Below, piece after piece: positions 16,699 through 24,806 of a stretch of DNA of 64,000 nt. Made by a program: the position numbers and the translations under genes. How positions within the stretch are numbered: position 1 is the first letter of the stretch; the number at the start of each line of letters is the position of its first letter. This stretch comes from Emticicia fluvialis. Its GTDB lineage: Bacteria; Bacteroidota; Bacteroidia; Cytophagales; Spirosomataceae. The notes beneath the pieces were generated by a model. That model was not told the origin of the DNA and ran no database searches. It worked only from the letters and a program-made list of their open reading frames with translations. The stretch spans positions 62,001-126,000 of the forward strand of contig NZ_JANUSD010000003.1 in NCBI RefSeq assembly GCF_024793945.1. The letters are read 5' to 3'.

Positions 16699-18123
16699 AT
16701 GAAGAAGCTACTTACTTTATTACTTTTAATCAGCCAACTGGCCAACGCGCAATCGAAAGAAAAACAAACCGAGGCTTTTCTGCTCAGGCAGATGAAAGAC
16801 CTGAAAATACCCGGCCTGCAAGCCGCTGTGGTGCAGAATGGCAAAATTGTTTTCAGTAAAGCTTATGGCATGGCCAATCTGCAAGATAATGTGGCCGTAG
16901 ATAACCAGACCATCTTTGCCATTAACTCCTGCACCAAGGCGTTTACAGGTGTAGCCATTATGCAACTGGTAGAAGAAGGCAAACTGAGCCTCTCTGCCCC
17001 TATCTCCCATTTTGTCGACAGCCTGCCTGCACTCTGGCAACCCATTACCATTAAGCAATTGCTGACACATATTTCCGGCCTTCCTGATATTCTGCGCATA
17101 CAGGACCCCGCAGGTGCTGCTAACGAGGAAGCCTCATGGAAAAAAATACAAACCCTGCCGATGGACTCGCCCACCGGTACGCAGTTCAGTTACAACCAGA
17201 CCAATTATGTGCTGCTGGGCAAGGTAATAGACAAACTACGCGGCCAGCCATTTGCCCGGGTGTTTCAGGAAATGCAGTTTAATGTAGTGGGCATGCCGCA
17301 TACGCTATTTGGCGACTCGCGCGACATCATCCCTCATTTTGCCCCTACTTATAGCTTCAAAAAGGCAATGGATGGCATAACCTTACCTGAACCCCGACTG
17401 ACCAACAATTATGCAGAATTTATGCCTGCACGCCGGACAGGCTCAGGCCTGAACAGCACCGCCGAAGACATGGCCCAATGGATAATTGCCCTTCAAAAAG
17501 GCAAATTATTTAAAAATAAAGAAACACTGAACGCCCTCTGGACACCCGCTACCTTCAATAACGGCCAGCCTACCCAATGGGCTATGGGTTGGGGTGTTAA
17601 CAAATGGCGGCCGCGCCACCGCGCCTTTGGCATGACAGGCGGTGCCCGTTCTGCCTTTCTGGTATATCCTGATGATAACCTGGCCGTTATTGTACTCACC
17701 AATCTGGGTGGTGCATCGCCCGAAAACTTTCTGGAAGAACTGGCAGGTATCTACAACCCCGATATTCCGGCGGCCGACCCCATTACTACCTTAAGAATTG
17801 AACTCAATAAACGGGGCTACAACAAAGCCATAGAAACAGTGGCCGACATCCGTAAAAAAGACCCCACCTTTAAACCCGACGAAAACGAGCTGAACGACTG
17901 GGCCTACCGTGTTATGTCATCTGACCGTACGGCTGATGCCCTCGCACTCTTTCAGCTAAACGCCTATCTGTATCCTGAAAGCTGGAATGTGTATGACAGC
18001 CTGGGCGAAGCCCTGCTGAAACTCGGCCAAAAAGAAGAGGCAATCAGGATGTACCGGAAATCAATAGAACTCAACCCTAACAACAACGGGGGCAAGAAAG
18101 TATTGGAGCGGTTGGGGAGGTAG
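16699..18123 (+). CDS. Serine hydrolase, class C beta-lactamase fold, TPR tail
   Basis: The 474-residue protein has a signal peptide (MKKLLTLLLLISQLANAQ) and a beta-lactamase/transpeptidase-like domain. The catalytic SxxK is S77-C-T-K80 and the second motif is Y165-N-Q rather than the usual YxN. The third motif region reads GMTGGARSAF. The C-terminal 110 residues form tetratricopeptide repeats (ALALFQLNAYLYPESWNVYD, then EAIRMYRKSIELNP). Such proteins are periplasmic esterases or D-aminopeptidases more often than true beta-lactamases. It stands alone. Confidence 0.9.
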   Translation: MKKLLTLLLLISQLANAQSKEKQTEAFLLRQMKDLKIPGLQAAVVQNGKIVFSKAYGMANLQDNVAVDNQTIFAINSCTKAFTGVAIMQLVEEGKLSLSAPISHFVDSLPALWQPITIKQLLTHISGLPDILRIQDPAGAANEEASWKKIQTLPMDSPTGTQFSYNQTNYVLLGKVIDKLRGQPFARVFQEMQFNVVGMPHTLFGDSRDIIPHFAPTYSFKKAMDGITLPEPRLTNNYAEFMPARRTGSGLNSTAEDMAQWIIALQKGKLFKNKETLNALWTPATFNNGQPTQWAMGWGVNKWRPRHRAFGMTGGARSAFLVYPDDNLAVIVLTNLGGASPENFLEELAGIYNPDIPAADPITTLRIELNKRGYNKAIETVADIRKKDPTFKPDENELNDWAYRVMSSDRTADALALFQLNAYLYPESWNVYDSLGEALLKLGQKEEAIRMYRKSIELNPNNNGGKKVLERLGR

Positions 18124-18282
18124 AAAATGAAACCCCAACGAGGGGCAAGGGGGGGAATATAACCCCCTCAAAAAATTCTCTACCGTTAAATCACTAATCC
18201 GCTCATATTCAAGCCTTTTCTATTGCTTTTTGTTAAATTTGTTTAGCGCCATAAACGTATTCATACAAATTCGGTAAACACC

Positions 18283-19002
18283 ATGAAAAAGCTTTTTGTC
18301 TTTTCAATTATTTCACTAGCTCTCGGTTGCGCCAAACCCTCAGCTGAGCCAAATCCTGTAGCCGGAGAAAAAAAACTGGTAGCGCTTACAGCCAACAACA
18401 AACCCAACCAGAAATTTGAGTACAATAACCATTTACTGGTAAAAGAAAACCTGTTCATTGGCTGCGAAACCAACCCAACCGACGAATACACATACGAATA
18501 TAAAAATGGAAGGGTATCGCGGCTGCTTACCACACTCCGTAGTCTGTATTCAAGTAGTATGGCTTTGTGTGACCCGGCGGCAGGCATGAAATCAGAAGAA
18601 ACATTTGAGTATAACAACGCCGGGCAGTTGCTGAAAGTAATGAGAGCCAGCTCAACTACCGAATACACGTACAACGCCAAAGGGCAGGTAGTAAAACAGG
18701 CGGTTGTCAGTAACGGCAGCGCTTACGTGACCACTTATGAGTATGATACCAGGGGCAATCTTATCAAACAAACCGACCCCGGCGGAGCATCGACTTATTA
18801 TACTTATGACGACAAAATCAATCCATATCATAAAATCAACCATCGCCCGCAATGGATAAGCGCCTTCAACAAAAGCCCTAACAATGTCATTAAGGCCACC
18901 GGGAAAGTCAGTTTTGAACGTACATTCAGTTACAGCACCGATGGCTACCCCGTTGAAGTGTACGAAGACAACCTTGTTACTTACAAGTTTGTATATAAAT
19001 GA
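18283..19002 (+). CDS. Lipoprotein with YD/RHS-like repeats
   Basis: The 239-residue protein has a lipobox (LALGC, Cys at about 16). It contains several imperfect beta repeats of YD/RHS type (FEYNNAGQLLKV, YTYNAKGQVVKQ, YEYDTRGNLIKQTDPGG, YTYDDKINPY). Bacteroidota encode many such small surface lipoproteins; the function is unknown. It does not have the large shell or the toxin tip of a true RHS toxin. The gene stands alone and the secreted protein at 34423-35196 has a similar build. Confidence 0.82.
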   Translation: MKKLFVFSIISLALGCAKPSAEPNPVAGEKKLVALTANNKPNQKFEYNNHLLVKENLFIGCETNPTDEYTYEYKNGRVSRLLTTLRSLYSSSMALCDPAAGMKSEETFEYNNAGQLLKVMRASSTTEYTYNAKGQVVKQAVVSNGSAYVTTYEYDTRGNLIKQTDPGGASTYYTYDDKINPYHKINHRPQWISAFNKSPNNVIKATGKVSFERTFSYSTDGYPVEVYEDNLVTYKFVYK

Positions 19003-19042
19003 TACAGCACCCTACAAAGTGCAGAAGAAAAACTTCCGGCAC

Positions 19043-19411
19043 TTAGTTGTTCGTCATGGTAGCCCGGCGGTGGTTCAGCCCCCACATCAGCATACTGTCA
19101 ATCACGTCTGACAACTTACGTGCAGACTCCGTCAACTCATATTCTACCAGCACCGGGGTGGCATCATACACCACCCGCTTCACCATGCCGTTCAGCTCCA
19201 GTTCTTTCAGTTCTTTAGAAAGCATACGGGGTGTAATTTTGGGTATATTCCGCTGAATCTCCGTAAATCGTTTAATACCAAACAGCAAAGAACCCAGAAT
19301 AGGCATCTTCCATTTTCCGGTCAATACATTCAGGGTGTCGTTCAGTGCCAGCACAAACTGCTCGGGGCAGGCTTTTACATCGGCAAAATCCATTATTGTT
19401 GTAGGTACCAT
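19043..19411 (-). CDS. HxlR-family transcriptional regulator
   Basis: The start is taken at the ATG at 19411 (MVPTTIMDFADVKACPEQF), giving 122 residues; a longer frame opens only with TTG at 19456 and would run into the promoter palindrome. The winged-helix HxlR signature is clear: LNVLTGKWKMPILGSLLFGIKRFTEIQ, then ITPRMLSKELKELELNGMV, then the wing VEYELTESARKL. It is divergent from the QorB-like gene, the same arrangement as qorR/qorB in enterobacteria, and probably represses it in response to reactive electrophiles or disulfide stress. Confidence 0.93.
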   Translation of the reverse strand: MVPTTIMDFADVKACPEQFVLALNDTLNVLTGKWKMPILGSLLFGIKRFTEIQRNIPKITPRMLSKELKELELNGMVKRVVYDATPVLVEYELTESARKLSDVIDSMLMWGLNHRRATMTNN

Positions 19412-19431
19412 TTCCAGATTATTTTCTTTAC

Positions 19432-19463
19432 TATACTTTAGTATAGCGCTATACAAAAGTATA
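19432..19463. promoter_or_regulatory. 32-bp palindrome between hxlR-type and qorB-type genes
   Basis: The near-perfect palindrome has outer arms TATACTTT (19432-19439) and AAAGTATA (19456-19463) and a core GTATAGCGCTATAC (19441-19454); only one pair mismatches. A second palindrome CTATATTTTATATAG lies at 19467-19481. The first carries TACTTTTG on the minus strand, a TAnnTTTG -7 element for the regulator gene. It is the obvious operator for the HxlR protein. Confidence 0.75.
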
Positions 19464-19491
19464 TCACTATATTTTATATAGCAAATATATA

Positions 19492-19499
19492 TACTTTTG
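19492..19499 (+). promoter_or_regulatory. TAnnTTTG -7 element of the qorB-like gene
   Basis: TACTTTTG matches the Bacteroidota -7 consensus. It lies 39 nt upstream of the ATG at 19539 and 10 nt downstream of the second palindrome, so a bound regulator would block it. Confidence 0.55.
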
Positions 19500-19538
19500 C
19501 AGCAACATAATTATTTTATAAAGAAAATTTTCAAGAAC

Positions 19539-20408
19539 ATGATTTTAGTAACAGGCGCAACCGGACAATTCGGTGCCACAACTATCGACTTCCTTTTAAA
19601 AAAAGGCACACCAGCCAACGAAATAGCCGCATTGGTAAGAGATGAAGCCAAAGCAGGCGACTTAAAAGCCAAAGGTGTGCGTATCGTAACCGGTGATTAT
19701 GACAACTACGGTTCATTGGTTGAGGCCTTCAAGGGCGTAGACAAACTCTTGTTTGTGTCAGGCAGCGATGTAGCGAACCGCATTAAACAACACGAAAACG
19801 TAGTAAAGGCGGCCAAAGAAGCAGGCGTAGGCCATGTGGTGTACACCAGTTTTATACGTAAAAACGAAACCGAAACGTCGCCCATTGCTTTGGTGGCGCA
19901 ATCGCACTTGTTTACCGAAAACGCTTTGAAAGAGAGCGGTATCACCTATACTATTCTTCGCAATAATATTTATGCCGATATCCTGCCTATGTTCCTGGGG
20001 CCTAATGTTACTGAAACAGGCGTGTTTTTCCCTGCCGGCGATACCCCAGTGGCCTTTACATTAAGAAGCGACATGGCCGAAGCCACCGCCAACGTATTGA
20101 CAGGCACCGGCCACGAAAACCAGGATTACCGGATTTCAAACACCGAAACCGTTACTTTTCATGACATTGCCCGTTTCATAGGCGAAGCAGCAGGCAAAGA
20201 AATAGGCTACGTAAGTCCGGAATCGGCCGTTTATAAACAAGTGCTAAGCGGCGCAGGTTTGCCTGAAGAGGTAGTGGCCATATCGGTAGGTTTTGCCGAA
20301 GCCTTTAAACAAGGAGAGTTTGATTCAACCGAAACCGATTTAGATACACTACTGGGCCGCAAACCAGGCACCGTAAAAGATTATCTGACAGCCGTGTACT
20401 CGGCGTAG
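19539..20408 (+). CDS. qorB: NmrA/QorB-like NAD(P)H:quinone oxidoreductase
   Basis: The start is set at the ATG at 19539 (MILVTGATGQFGATT), which begins directly with the Rossmann strand; the frame upstream adds 14 non-conserved residues. The 289-residue protein has the GATGQFG dinucleotide motif, VRDEAKAGDLKAKGVRIVTGDY, and the ILRNNIYADI and GHENQDYRISNTETVT segments of the NmrA-like/QorB (YtfG) group, which reduces quinones with NADPH. The divergent HxlR regulator supports this assignment. The gene symbol rests on similarity of family and context and is not proven. Confidence 0.85.
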   Translation: MILVTGATGQFGATTIDFLLKKGTPANEIAALVRDEAKAGDLKAKGVRIVTGDYDNYGSLVEAFKGVDKLLFVSGSDVANRIKQHENVVKAAKEAGVGHVVYTSFIRKNETETSPIALVAQSHLFTENALKESGITYTILRNNIYADILPMFLGPNVTETGVFFPAGDTPVAFTLRSDMAEATANVLTGTGHENQDYRISNTETVTFHDIARFIGEAAGKEIGYVSPESAVYKQVLSGAGLPEEVVAISVGFAEAFKQGEFDSTETDLDTLLGRKPGTVKDYLTAVYSA

Positions 20409-20499
20409 AGACAGATTGCATCCGTCTTCAGGCTATGATATCACCCAATACATGATTATCAGCCCCAATGGTTTATTATCTGCTGAACAGACAACCCCG

Positions 20500-20520
20500 G
20501 AGCCACATGCAATGTGGCTC
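20500..20520. terminator. GAGCCACAT hairpin between convergent genes
   Basis: GAGCCACAT (20500-20508) pairs with ATGTGGCTC (20512-20520), followed by TACC. It lies between the convergent qorB-like and hydrolase genes and may terminate both. It belongs to a dispersed family with copies at 13542-13563 and 21987-22006. Confidence 0.55.
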
Positions 20521-20547
20521 TACCCATTTCTATCGCTAATTCAGACC

Positions 20548-21516
20548 CTACTTCACAAACGACTTATCCAGCCAGCTGACACACGCCTGCCACGCCTCAA
20601 CCGGAATTTTGGCATGATACGTATCTTTCAGCACCACAAATGCTTTCTGGTTGCCGGGTATGGTACCATAAAACTCTCTGGCTTTTTCTACCGTAAACAG
20701 CTCGTCTTTATCGCCAATGCCTACCATTATCGGCAGGTGCAGGTCTTTTTCTATTTTTAGTTCTTTTACGGGTATCATGGTTACAAACCGCAGCGTGTAA
20801 GCATAATTATACAGCGGGTCTTGGGCAACCGTCATGCCCTCGCGGTAGTATTCCACCGCCTGGTGCGACGGCCGGAAAATAGAGCTGGCCACAATACGGG
20901 CCTTTTGCAATAACGACGGCTGCACTACCTCGCCCTCTTTTTTGCGCTCATAAGCCGCCGAAAGCAATATTAAACCTGCCATTTCCTGAGATGCCGCATT
21001 GGCCGAAACAATAGCCGACACCACCCCCAGGCTATGCCCCATTACCACCACTTTAGCAAAACCAAGCCCTTTAATGTACCGGATAGCCTCTACCAGATCG
21101 GCAATAAAGCGATCTTTGCCGGGTGCATCGGCTCTGTTGCCACCCGATAACCCATGCCCGCGGTAATCAAGCCCGAAAGTGGTATAGCCCCCGGCTGCCA
21201 GGGTTTTTCCGGCCGTGTCGTACGCACCGCTATGCGCCGTAATGCCATGAAAAATAAGCACGGCCAGGTCTTTTTTGGCAGGCACGATACTATCCGGGTT
21301 CCATCGCCTCATAAACAGCGCTTCACCGTCAGTGGTAGTCAGCAGCTCATGCGGGGCCTTATAACCCTCTCTTAAAGACGCCGCCTCGGCAGGCGAAATA
21401 CCCTTATGATTGGTCTTAGATTCAGCAGGCAGATAAGCCAGCGCCACCCCGGCCAGCAGGATAACCGCAATAAGCGCAAGTACGATATACACGATTTTTC
21501 TGGTAGTTTTTTTCAT
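20548..21516 (-). CDS. Membrane-anchored alpha/beta hydrolase (lysophospholipase-like)
   Basis: The 322-residue protein has an N-terminal membrane anchor or signal (about 8-28, IVYIVLALIAVILLAGVALAY) and a serine aminopeptidase S33/Hydrolase_4 type alpha/beta fold. Visible are the oxyanion strand IFHGITAHSGAYD (88-100), DYRGHGLSGG (117-126), the nucleophile elbow GHSLG (S162), an acid in GIGDKDELF and the histidine in DTYHAKIP. It resembles monoacylglycerol lipases or lysophospholipases. Substrate unknown. It stands alone. Confidence 0.9.
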   Translation of the reverse strand: MKKTTRKIVYIVLALIAVILLAGVALAYLPAESKTNHKGISPAEAASLREGYKAPHELLTTTDGEALFMRRWNPDSIVPAKKDLAVLIFHGITAHSGAYDTAGKTLAAGGYTTFGLDYRGHGLSGGNRADAPGKDRFIADLVEAIRYIKGLGFAKVVVMGHSLGVVSAIVSANAASQEMAGLILLSAAYERKKEGEVVQPSLLQKARIVASSIFRPSHQAVEYYREGMTVAQDPLYNYAYTLRFVTMIPVKELKIEKDLHLPIMVGIGDKDELFTVEKAREFYGTIPGNQKAFVVLKDTYHAKIPVEAWQACVSWLDKSFVK

Positions 21517-21616
21517 GAATCAACACTTATGGAAACATACAAAACTAAATAAGAAAAGTGCAAATAAGATAAAATGCGAGGGATTTTTTTGAAGTAACTA
21601 TCAGTTGATTATTGAT

Positions 21617-21986
21617 TTGCTGATTCTGGTANNNNNNNNNNNNNNNNNNNNNNNNNNNNNNNNNNNNNNNNNNNNNNNNNNNNNNNNNNNNNNNNNNNNN
21701 NNNNNNNNNNNNNNNNNNNNNNNNNNNNNNNGAGCTGATTCTGGTAGAGCTGATTCTGGTAGAGCTGATTCTGGTAGAGCTGATTCTGGTAGAGCTGATT
21801 CTGGTAGAGCTGATTCTGGTAGAGCTGATTCTGGTAGAGCTGATTCTGGTAGAGCTGATTCTGGTAGAGGTGATTCTGGTAGAGGTGATTCTGGTAGAGG
21901 TGATTCTGGTAGAGGTGATTCTGGTAGAGGTGATTCTGGTAGAGGTGATTCTGGTAGAGGTGATTCTGGTAGAGGTGATTCTGGTA
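21617..21986. repeat. 15-bp minisatellite interrupted by an assembly gap
   Basis: The unit GAGCTGATTCTGGTA occurs once before the gap (21617-21631) and 17 times after it (21732-21986). The first nine copies after the gap are GAGCTG and the last eight are GAGGTG, so the array has two homogeneous blocks. It reads open in frames on both strands but has no start, signal or neighbour supporting a protein. It abuts the hairpin element at 21987-22006. Confidence 0.95.
21632..21731. other. Assembly gap of 100 N
   Basis: Exactly 100 N lie inside the minisatellite, the conventional size for a gap of unknown length. The true number of repeat units is therefore unknown. Confidence 0.98.
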
Positions 21987-22006
21987 GAGCCGCACTGCGT
22001 GCGGCT
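21987..22006. repeat. GAGCCGCAC hairpin at the end of the minisatellite
   Basis: GAGCCGCAC (21987-21995) and GTGCGGCT (21999-22006) form a hairpin preceded by GGTA. The GGTAGAGC start of this element is the same as the junction seen in each minisatellite unit. From 22007 to 22250 nothing else is seen. Confidence 0.65.
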
Positions 22007-22250
22007 TGGGGCCTTTGCTACACCTGTAAACTGTGAGGGAAATCATTGATTATGCCCCCCCGCCCATTCCCCCACAAAAACTTAATCAGTATGTAAGGCG
22101 TTCTTAGAACGCATAAAAAACCACAGCCCATGCACGCAGCAAGCTAAATGCAACAGATACAATACCTGATAATCAGTAAAAAATCACTTACCGGATTAAT
22201 GAAGTAACTAATCATAAAAAGCTACCCGGCAGCACATTCAGGCAAAAATA

Positions 22251-22291
22251 ATTGCCCCTCGCCCATTTGCCGTCAATGCACAAGGGGCAAT
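22251..22291 (-). terminator. Terminator of the small lipoprotein gene
   Basis: On the minus strand, just past the stop at 22295, ATTGCCCCT and AGGGGCAAT form a stem (22282-22291 with 22251-22259), followed by TATTTTTG. This is a plausible intrinsic terminator with a large loop. Confidence 0.55.
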
Positions 22292-22294
22292 GCC

Positions 22295-22669
22295 TTACTT
22301 GTCTCGGGTATAAACTCTTTTTCCGCCTTCTACTTTGCCCATGTTGGTATTCAGCACGCCGCCAACGGCAATGCCACCAATCTGGGTTTTGTCAATCTTC
22401 CAGAAAACAGAGTCATTCTTTACGTAGTAAGTACCTTGCTGGGTGTTAGTACCCGAGCCAAAACCTTTTGTTTTGCGGATATCGATTTGCTGGCATTTAT
22501 CACCAGACATAAATTCGATAGTAGTAGTGCAGGTCGGGCCGTACAAAAATTCGGCGATGTCGTCTGTGGCTGTCCAACTCGTGCCAACATACGGGTTTTT
22601 GGGTTTTACATCTTTTTTACAAGCAAAAGTGAGTACAACCAGGATTAGAGGGAGTGATTTTTTCAGCAT
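22295..22669 (-). CDS. Small lipoprotein, unknown
   Basis: The 124-residue protein has a lipoprotein signal (MLKKSLPLILVVLTFACKK, lipobox LTFAC at residue 17). The mature part is a small beta-rich domain (GTSWTATDDIAEF, TCTTTIEFMSGDKC, GTYYVKNDSVFWKID), reminiscent of the lipocalin-like small lipoproteins common in Bacteroidota. No specific family is assigned. Confidence 0.75.
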   Translation of the reverse strand: MLKKSLPLILVVLTFACKKDVKPKNPYVGTSWTATDDIAEFLYGPTCTTTIEFMSGDKCQQIDIRKTKGFGSGTNTQQGTYYVKNDSVFWKIDKTQIGGIAVGGVLNTNMGKVEGGKRVYTRDK

Positions 22670-23241
22670 AAATGACAGTTGTTTTAATTTTTTACTTTTC
22701 TTTTGGGGTTACTCCATAGGATATGGCTTTCCCGCTACGGTCGTTTCACTCAAAATCAACCAACCACGAGACATAAAGGAGACACTATATGTTCCTGACA
22801 CTCAAATAAATTGAAGCAGCTTAAAAATGCAGAGTTGGGTTTAATAAGAAAACAGCAGTGATATACCCAACACCTTTTTTTCACAGACAGTGTTACTATT
22901 CTACTGCAAAGGTATATTACTAATAAATTAATTCAAAGTAAATACCCCGACAGAATTTTGTACCGCCTTTTCGTATTTATGCCAAATGCCTCATCAACTG
23001 GCTTTTAGTTCAGCCTGTCAAGACAAATTCACCCAACCGAGATAGGTTTCTTTGCCAGCTTCAATGCAGAACAATAACCTGCGAAACCCGTCCTGAAACC
23101 ACCTCTCAATCTTCCATTTATTCTGCCTGCCGCGGCAGGTTAGTTTTACCTGTTGCAAGGCTCACCTTATTTTGTCGTTTTTTGGCTTATCTCTTTTTAT
23201 TAATTTGCATTTCCTTTGCAAATAAAAACCCACCTGATTGA
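22670..23241. other. 570-bp stretch without a recognised gene
   Basis: I see no gene, strong hairpin or repeat here. The region is AT-rich with no long open frame of protein-like composition. Confidence 0.6.
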
Positions 23242-23762
23242 ATGGCACCCAAAAAAATAACATTTACTGCCGAGCTGCTGCTGGCGCAAAAAACAGCCAC
23301 AGGCATTGAGGTACCACCACAAGTGGTAAACCAACTGGGCACAAGCAAGCGCCCACCCGTAAATTTACCATTAATGGCCACACTTACCGCAGTACAGTAG
23401 CCGTAATGGGCGGCGCCTTTATGCTGCCAGTGAGCGCCGACGTTAGAGAAAAAGCGGGCATAAAAGCAGGAGACACCATAGAAATAACCCTTGAAGCAGA
23501 CACCCGGCCAAGTGTGGTTGAGGTTCCGGCCGATTTCCGGGCTGCATTAGATGCCAACCCCACCGCCGCACAGTTTTTTGAGGGGCTTTCTAACAGCAAC
23601 AAAAAGTTTTATATTGGCCCCATTGAACAGGCTAAAACTGCCGATACCCGCACCCGGCGGATTGAAAAAGCAGTGGCAGACCTGCAACTGCAAAAAAAAT
23701 ATAGACGGCTCCCGGTTAACTTAAACAGAAACAAACCGGAAATTGCCATGCTAACTGAATAA
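23242..23762 (+). pseudogene. YdeI/OmpD-associated protein, frameshifted
   Basis: Translation from the ATG at 23242 gives MAPKKITFTAELLLAQKTAT and a DUF1905-type beta domain up to about GTSKRPPV, then runs into a TAG. Removing one missing base near 23361-23365 (AATTTACC instead of AATTTTACC) restores a continuous product: NFTINGHTYRSTVAVMGGA, then DVREKAGIKAGDTIEITLEA. The C-terminus is a YdeI/OmpD-associated domain (FFEGLSNSNKKFYIGPIEQ, AKTADTRTRRIEKAV). The family is linked to bacteriocin or envelope stress protection. It is either a real pseudogene or a one-base sequencing error in a T run. A decayed piece of the same C-terminus lies at 29588-29675. Confidence 0.8.
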
Positions 23763-23837
23763 AGTGTAGAATTACCTGCCGCTCCACCGGCATTTTGTGT
23801 TTGATTCACTGATTTTTCTAATTTTCAATGCTGAAGC

Positions 23838-24680
23838 ATGATCAAGATTTTAACAGAAGACAATATTTTTAAAAACATAAATAAGAGTGTTTCTTTCAGG
23901 CCTAGTAACTATGCACTGTTTATTATTTATCAGGGAACTTTAGAAATAGAACTCTCTGGGGTGTTGAACATATACCAGGAAAACAGTATTCTGGTGGTTT
24001 CTCCGCTAAAAGTTTACCGGCTGAAAGAACACTCGCAAAACCTGAAAGTATATATACTAGTACTTGACAGGGAGGTACTTCGCGCCAGAATCAATTTTAA
24101 CTTTAGTTTGTATGATGTTTACCGGTTAGCCAATTTTGAATGGAAAGGCGATGTAATAAAAGTCGAGAAAAGTGAATTTGATTCCCTTTTAAGCATTGCC
24201 AAACAAATCTACAACTACCTTTACGCAGATACTCACCGATTTTTTAAAGCAGAAATCATTACTGGCCTGGTTACGTCTGTCGTCTATATGATCACGGGTC
24301 TGTTAATTGAAAAAAAAGATTTTGATTTTAAAAACAGCTCCCGGAAAGAAGAAATTACAATTAAATTTTTCAACCTGGTTTCTCTCCATTTCAAAGAACA
24401 AAAAGAACTGCGGTTCTATGCCGACCACCTGTCGCTTTCTGTCAAATACCTATCCAATTGTGTGCGCGAAATAACCGGCGTACCGCCTACCACGTTTATT
24501 GCCGATATCCTGGTCAATGAAGCAAAAATAGCATTGCTCAACTCCAAAGCTACCATAAGTATGATTACTGACACGCTAGGATACTCTGACCAATATGCGT
24601 TCGGCAAGTTTTTCAAAAAACATACGGGTTTAAGCCCCAGAAACTTCAGAAAACAGAATCAGCTCAGCAATATAGTATAG
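23838..24680 (+). CDS. AraC-family regulator of the efflux cassette
   Basis: The 280-residue protein has an N-terminal sensory half with cupin-like strands (SVSFRPSNYALFIIYQGTLEIELSG) and a C-terminal AraC/XylS DNA-binding domain. The first helix-turn-helix is ADHLSLSVKYLSNCVREITG and the second is MITDTLGYSDQYAFGKFFKK, followed by HTGLSPRNFRK. It precedes the TolC-EmrA-EmrB genes on the same strand by about 130 bp and is the likely local activator. AT content is higher than in the neighbouring genes. Confidence 0.9.
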   Translation: MIKILTEDNIFKNINKSVSFRPSNYALFIIYQGTLEIELSGVLNIYQENSILVVSPLKVYRLKEHSQNLKVYILVLDREVLRARINFNFSLYDVYRLANFEWKGDVIKVEKSEFDSLLSIAKQIYNYLYADTHRFFKAEIITGLVTSVVYMITGLLIEKKDFDFKNSSRKEEITIKFFNLVSLHFKEQKELRFYADHLSLSVKYLSNCVREITGVPPTTFIADILVNEAKIALLNSKATISMITDTLGYSDQYAFGKFFKKHTGLSPRNFRKQNQLSNIV

Positions 24681-24806
24681 CTGGTAGCCGCATTTCTATG
24701 CGTTTCAGCCCATTTGATACCATCCGGACTTCTTTTTGCGTTTTTACGACCTTTTTTAATCAAGCGTTTGATTGAATCTTTGCACTGTAAAAACAAGTGT
24801 AAATTA

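Noticed and set aside
16699..18123. A true antibiotic-resistance beta-lactamase
   Set aside because: The fold and SxxK are present, but the YNQ in place of YxN and the C-terminal tetratricopeptide repeats fit a general serine hydrolase better.
18283..19002. An RHS toxin
   Set aside because: Only a few YD-like beta repeats are present on a short lipoprotein; there is no shell, DPxG cleavage motif or toxin domain.
21605..22046. Frames on both strands of the minisatellite (ADSGR and LYQNH repeats)
   Set aside because: A 15-bp unit without stops is open in several frames; there is no signal peptide, ribosome-binding site or family, and the gap prevents a full reading.
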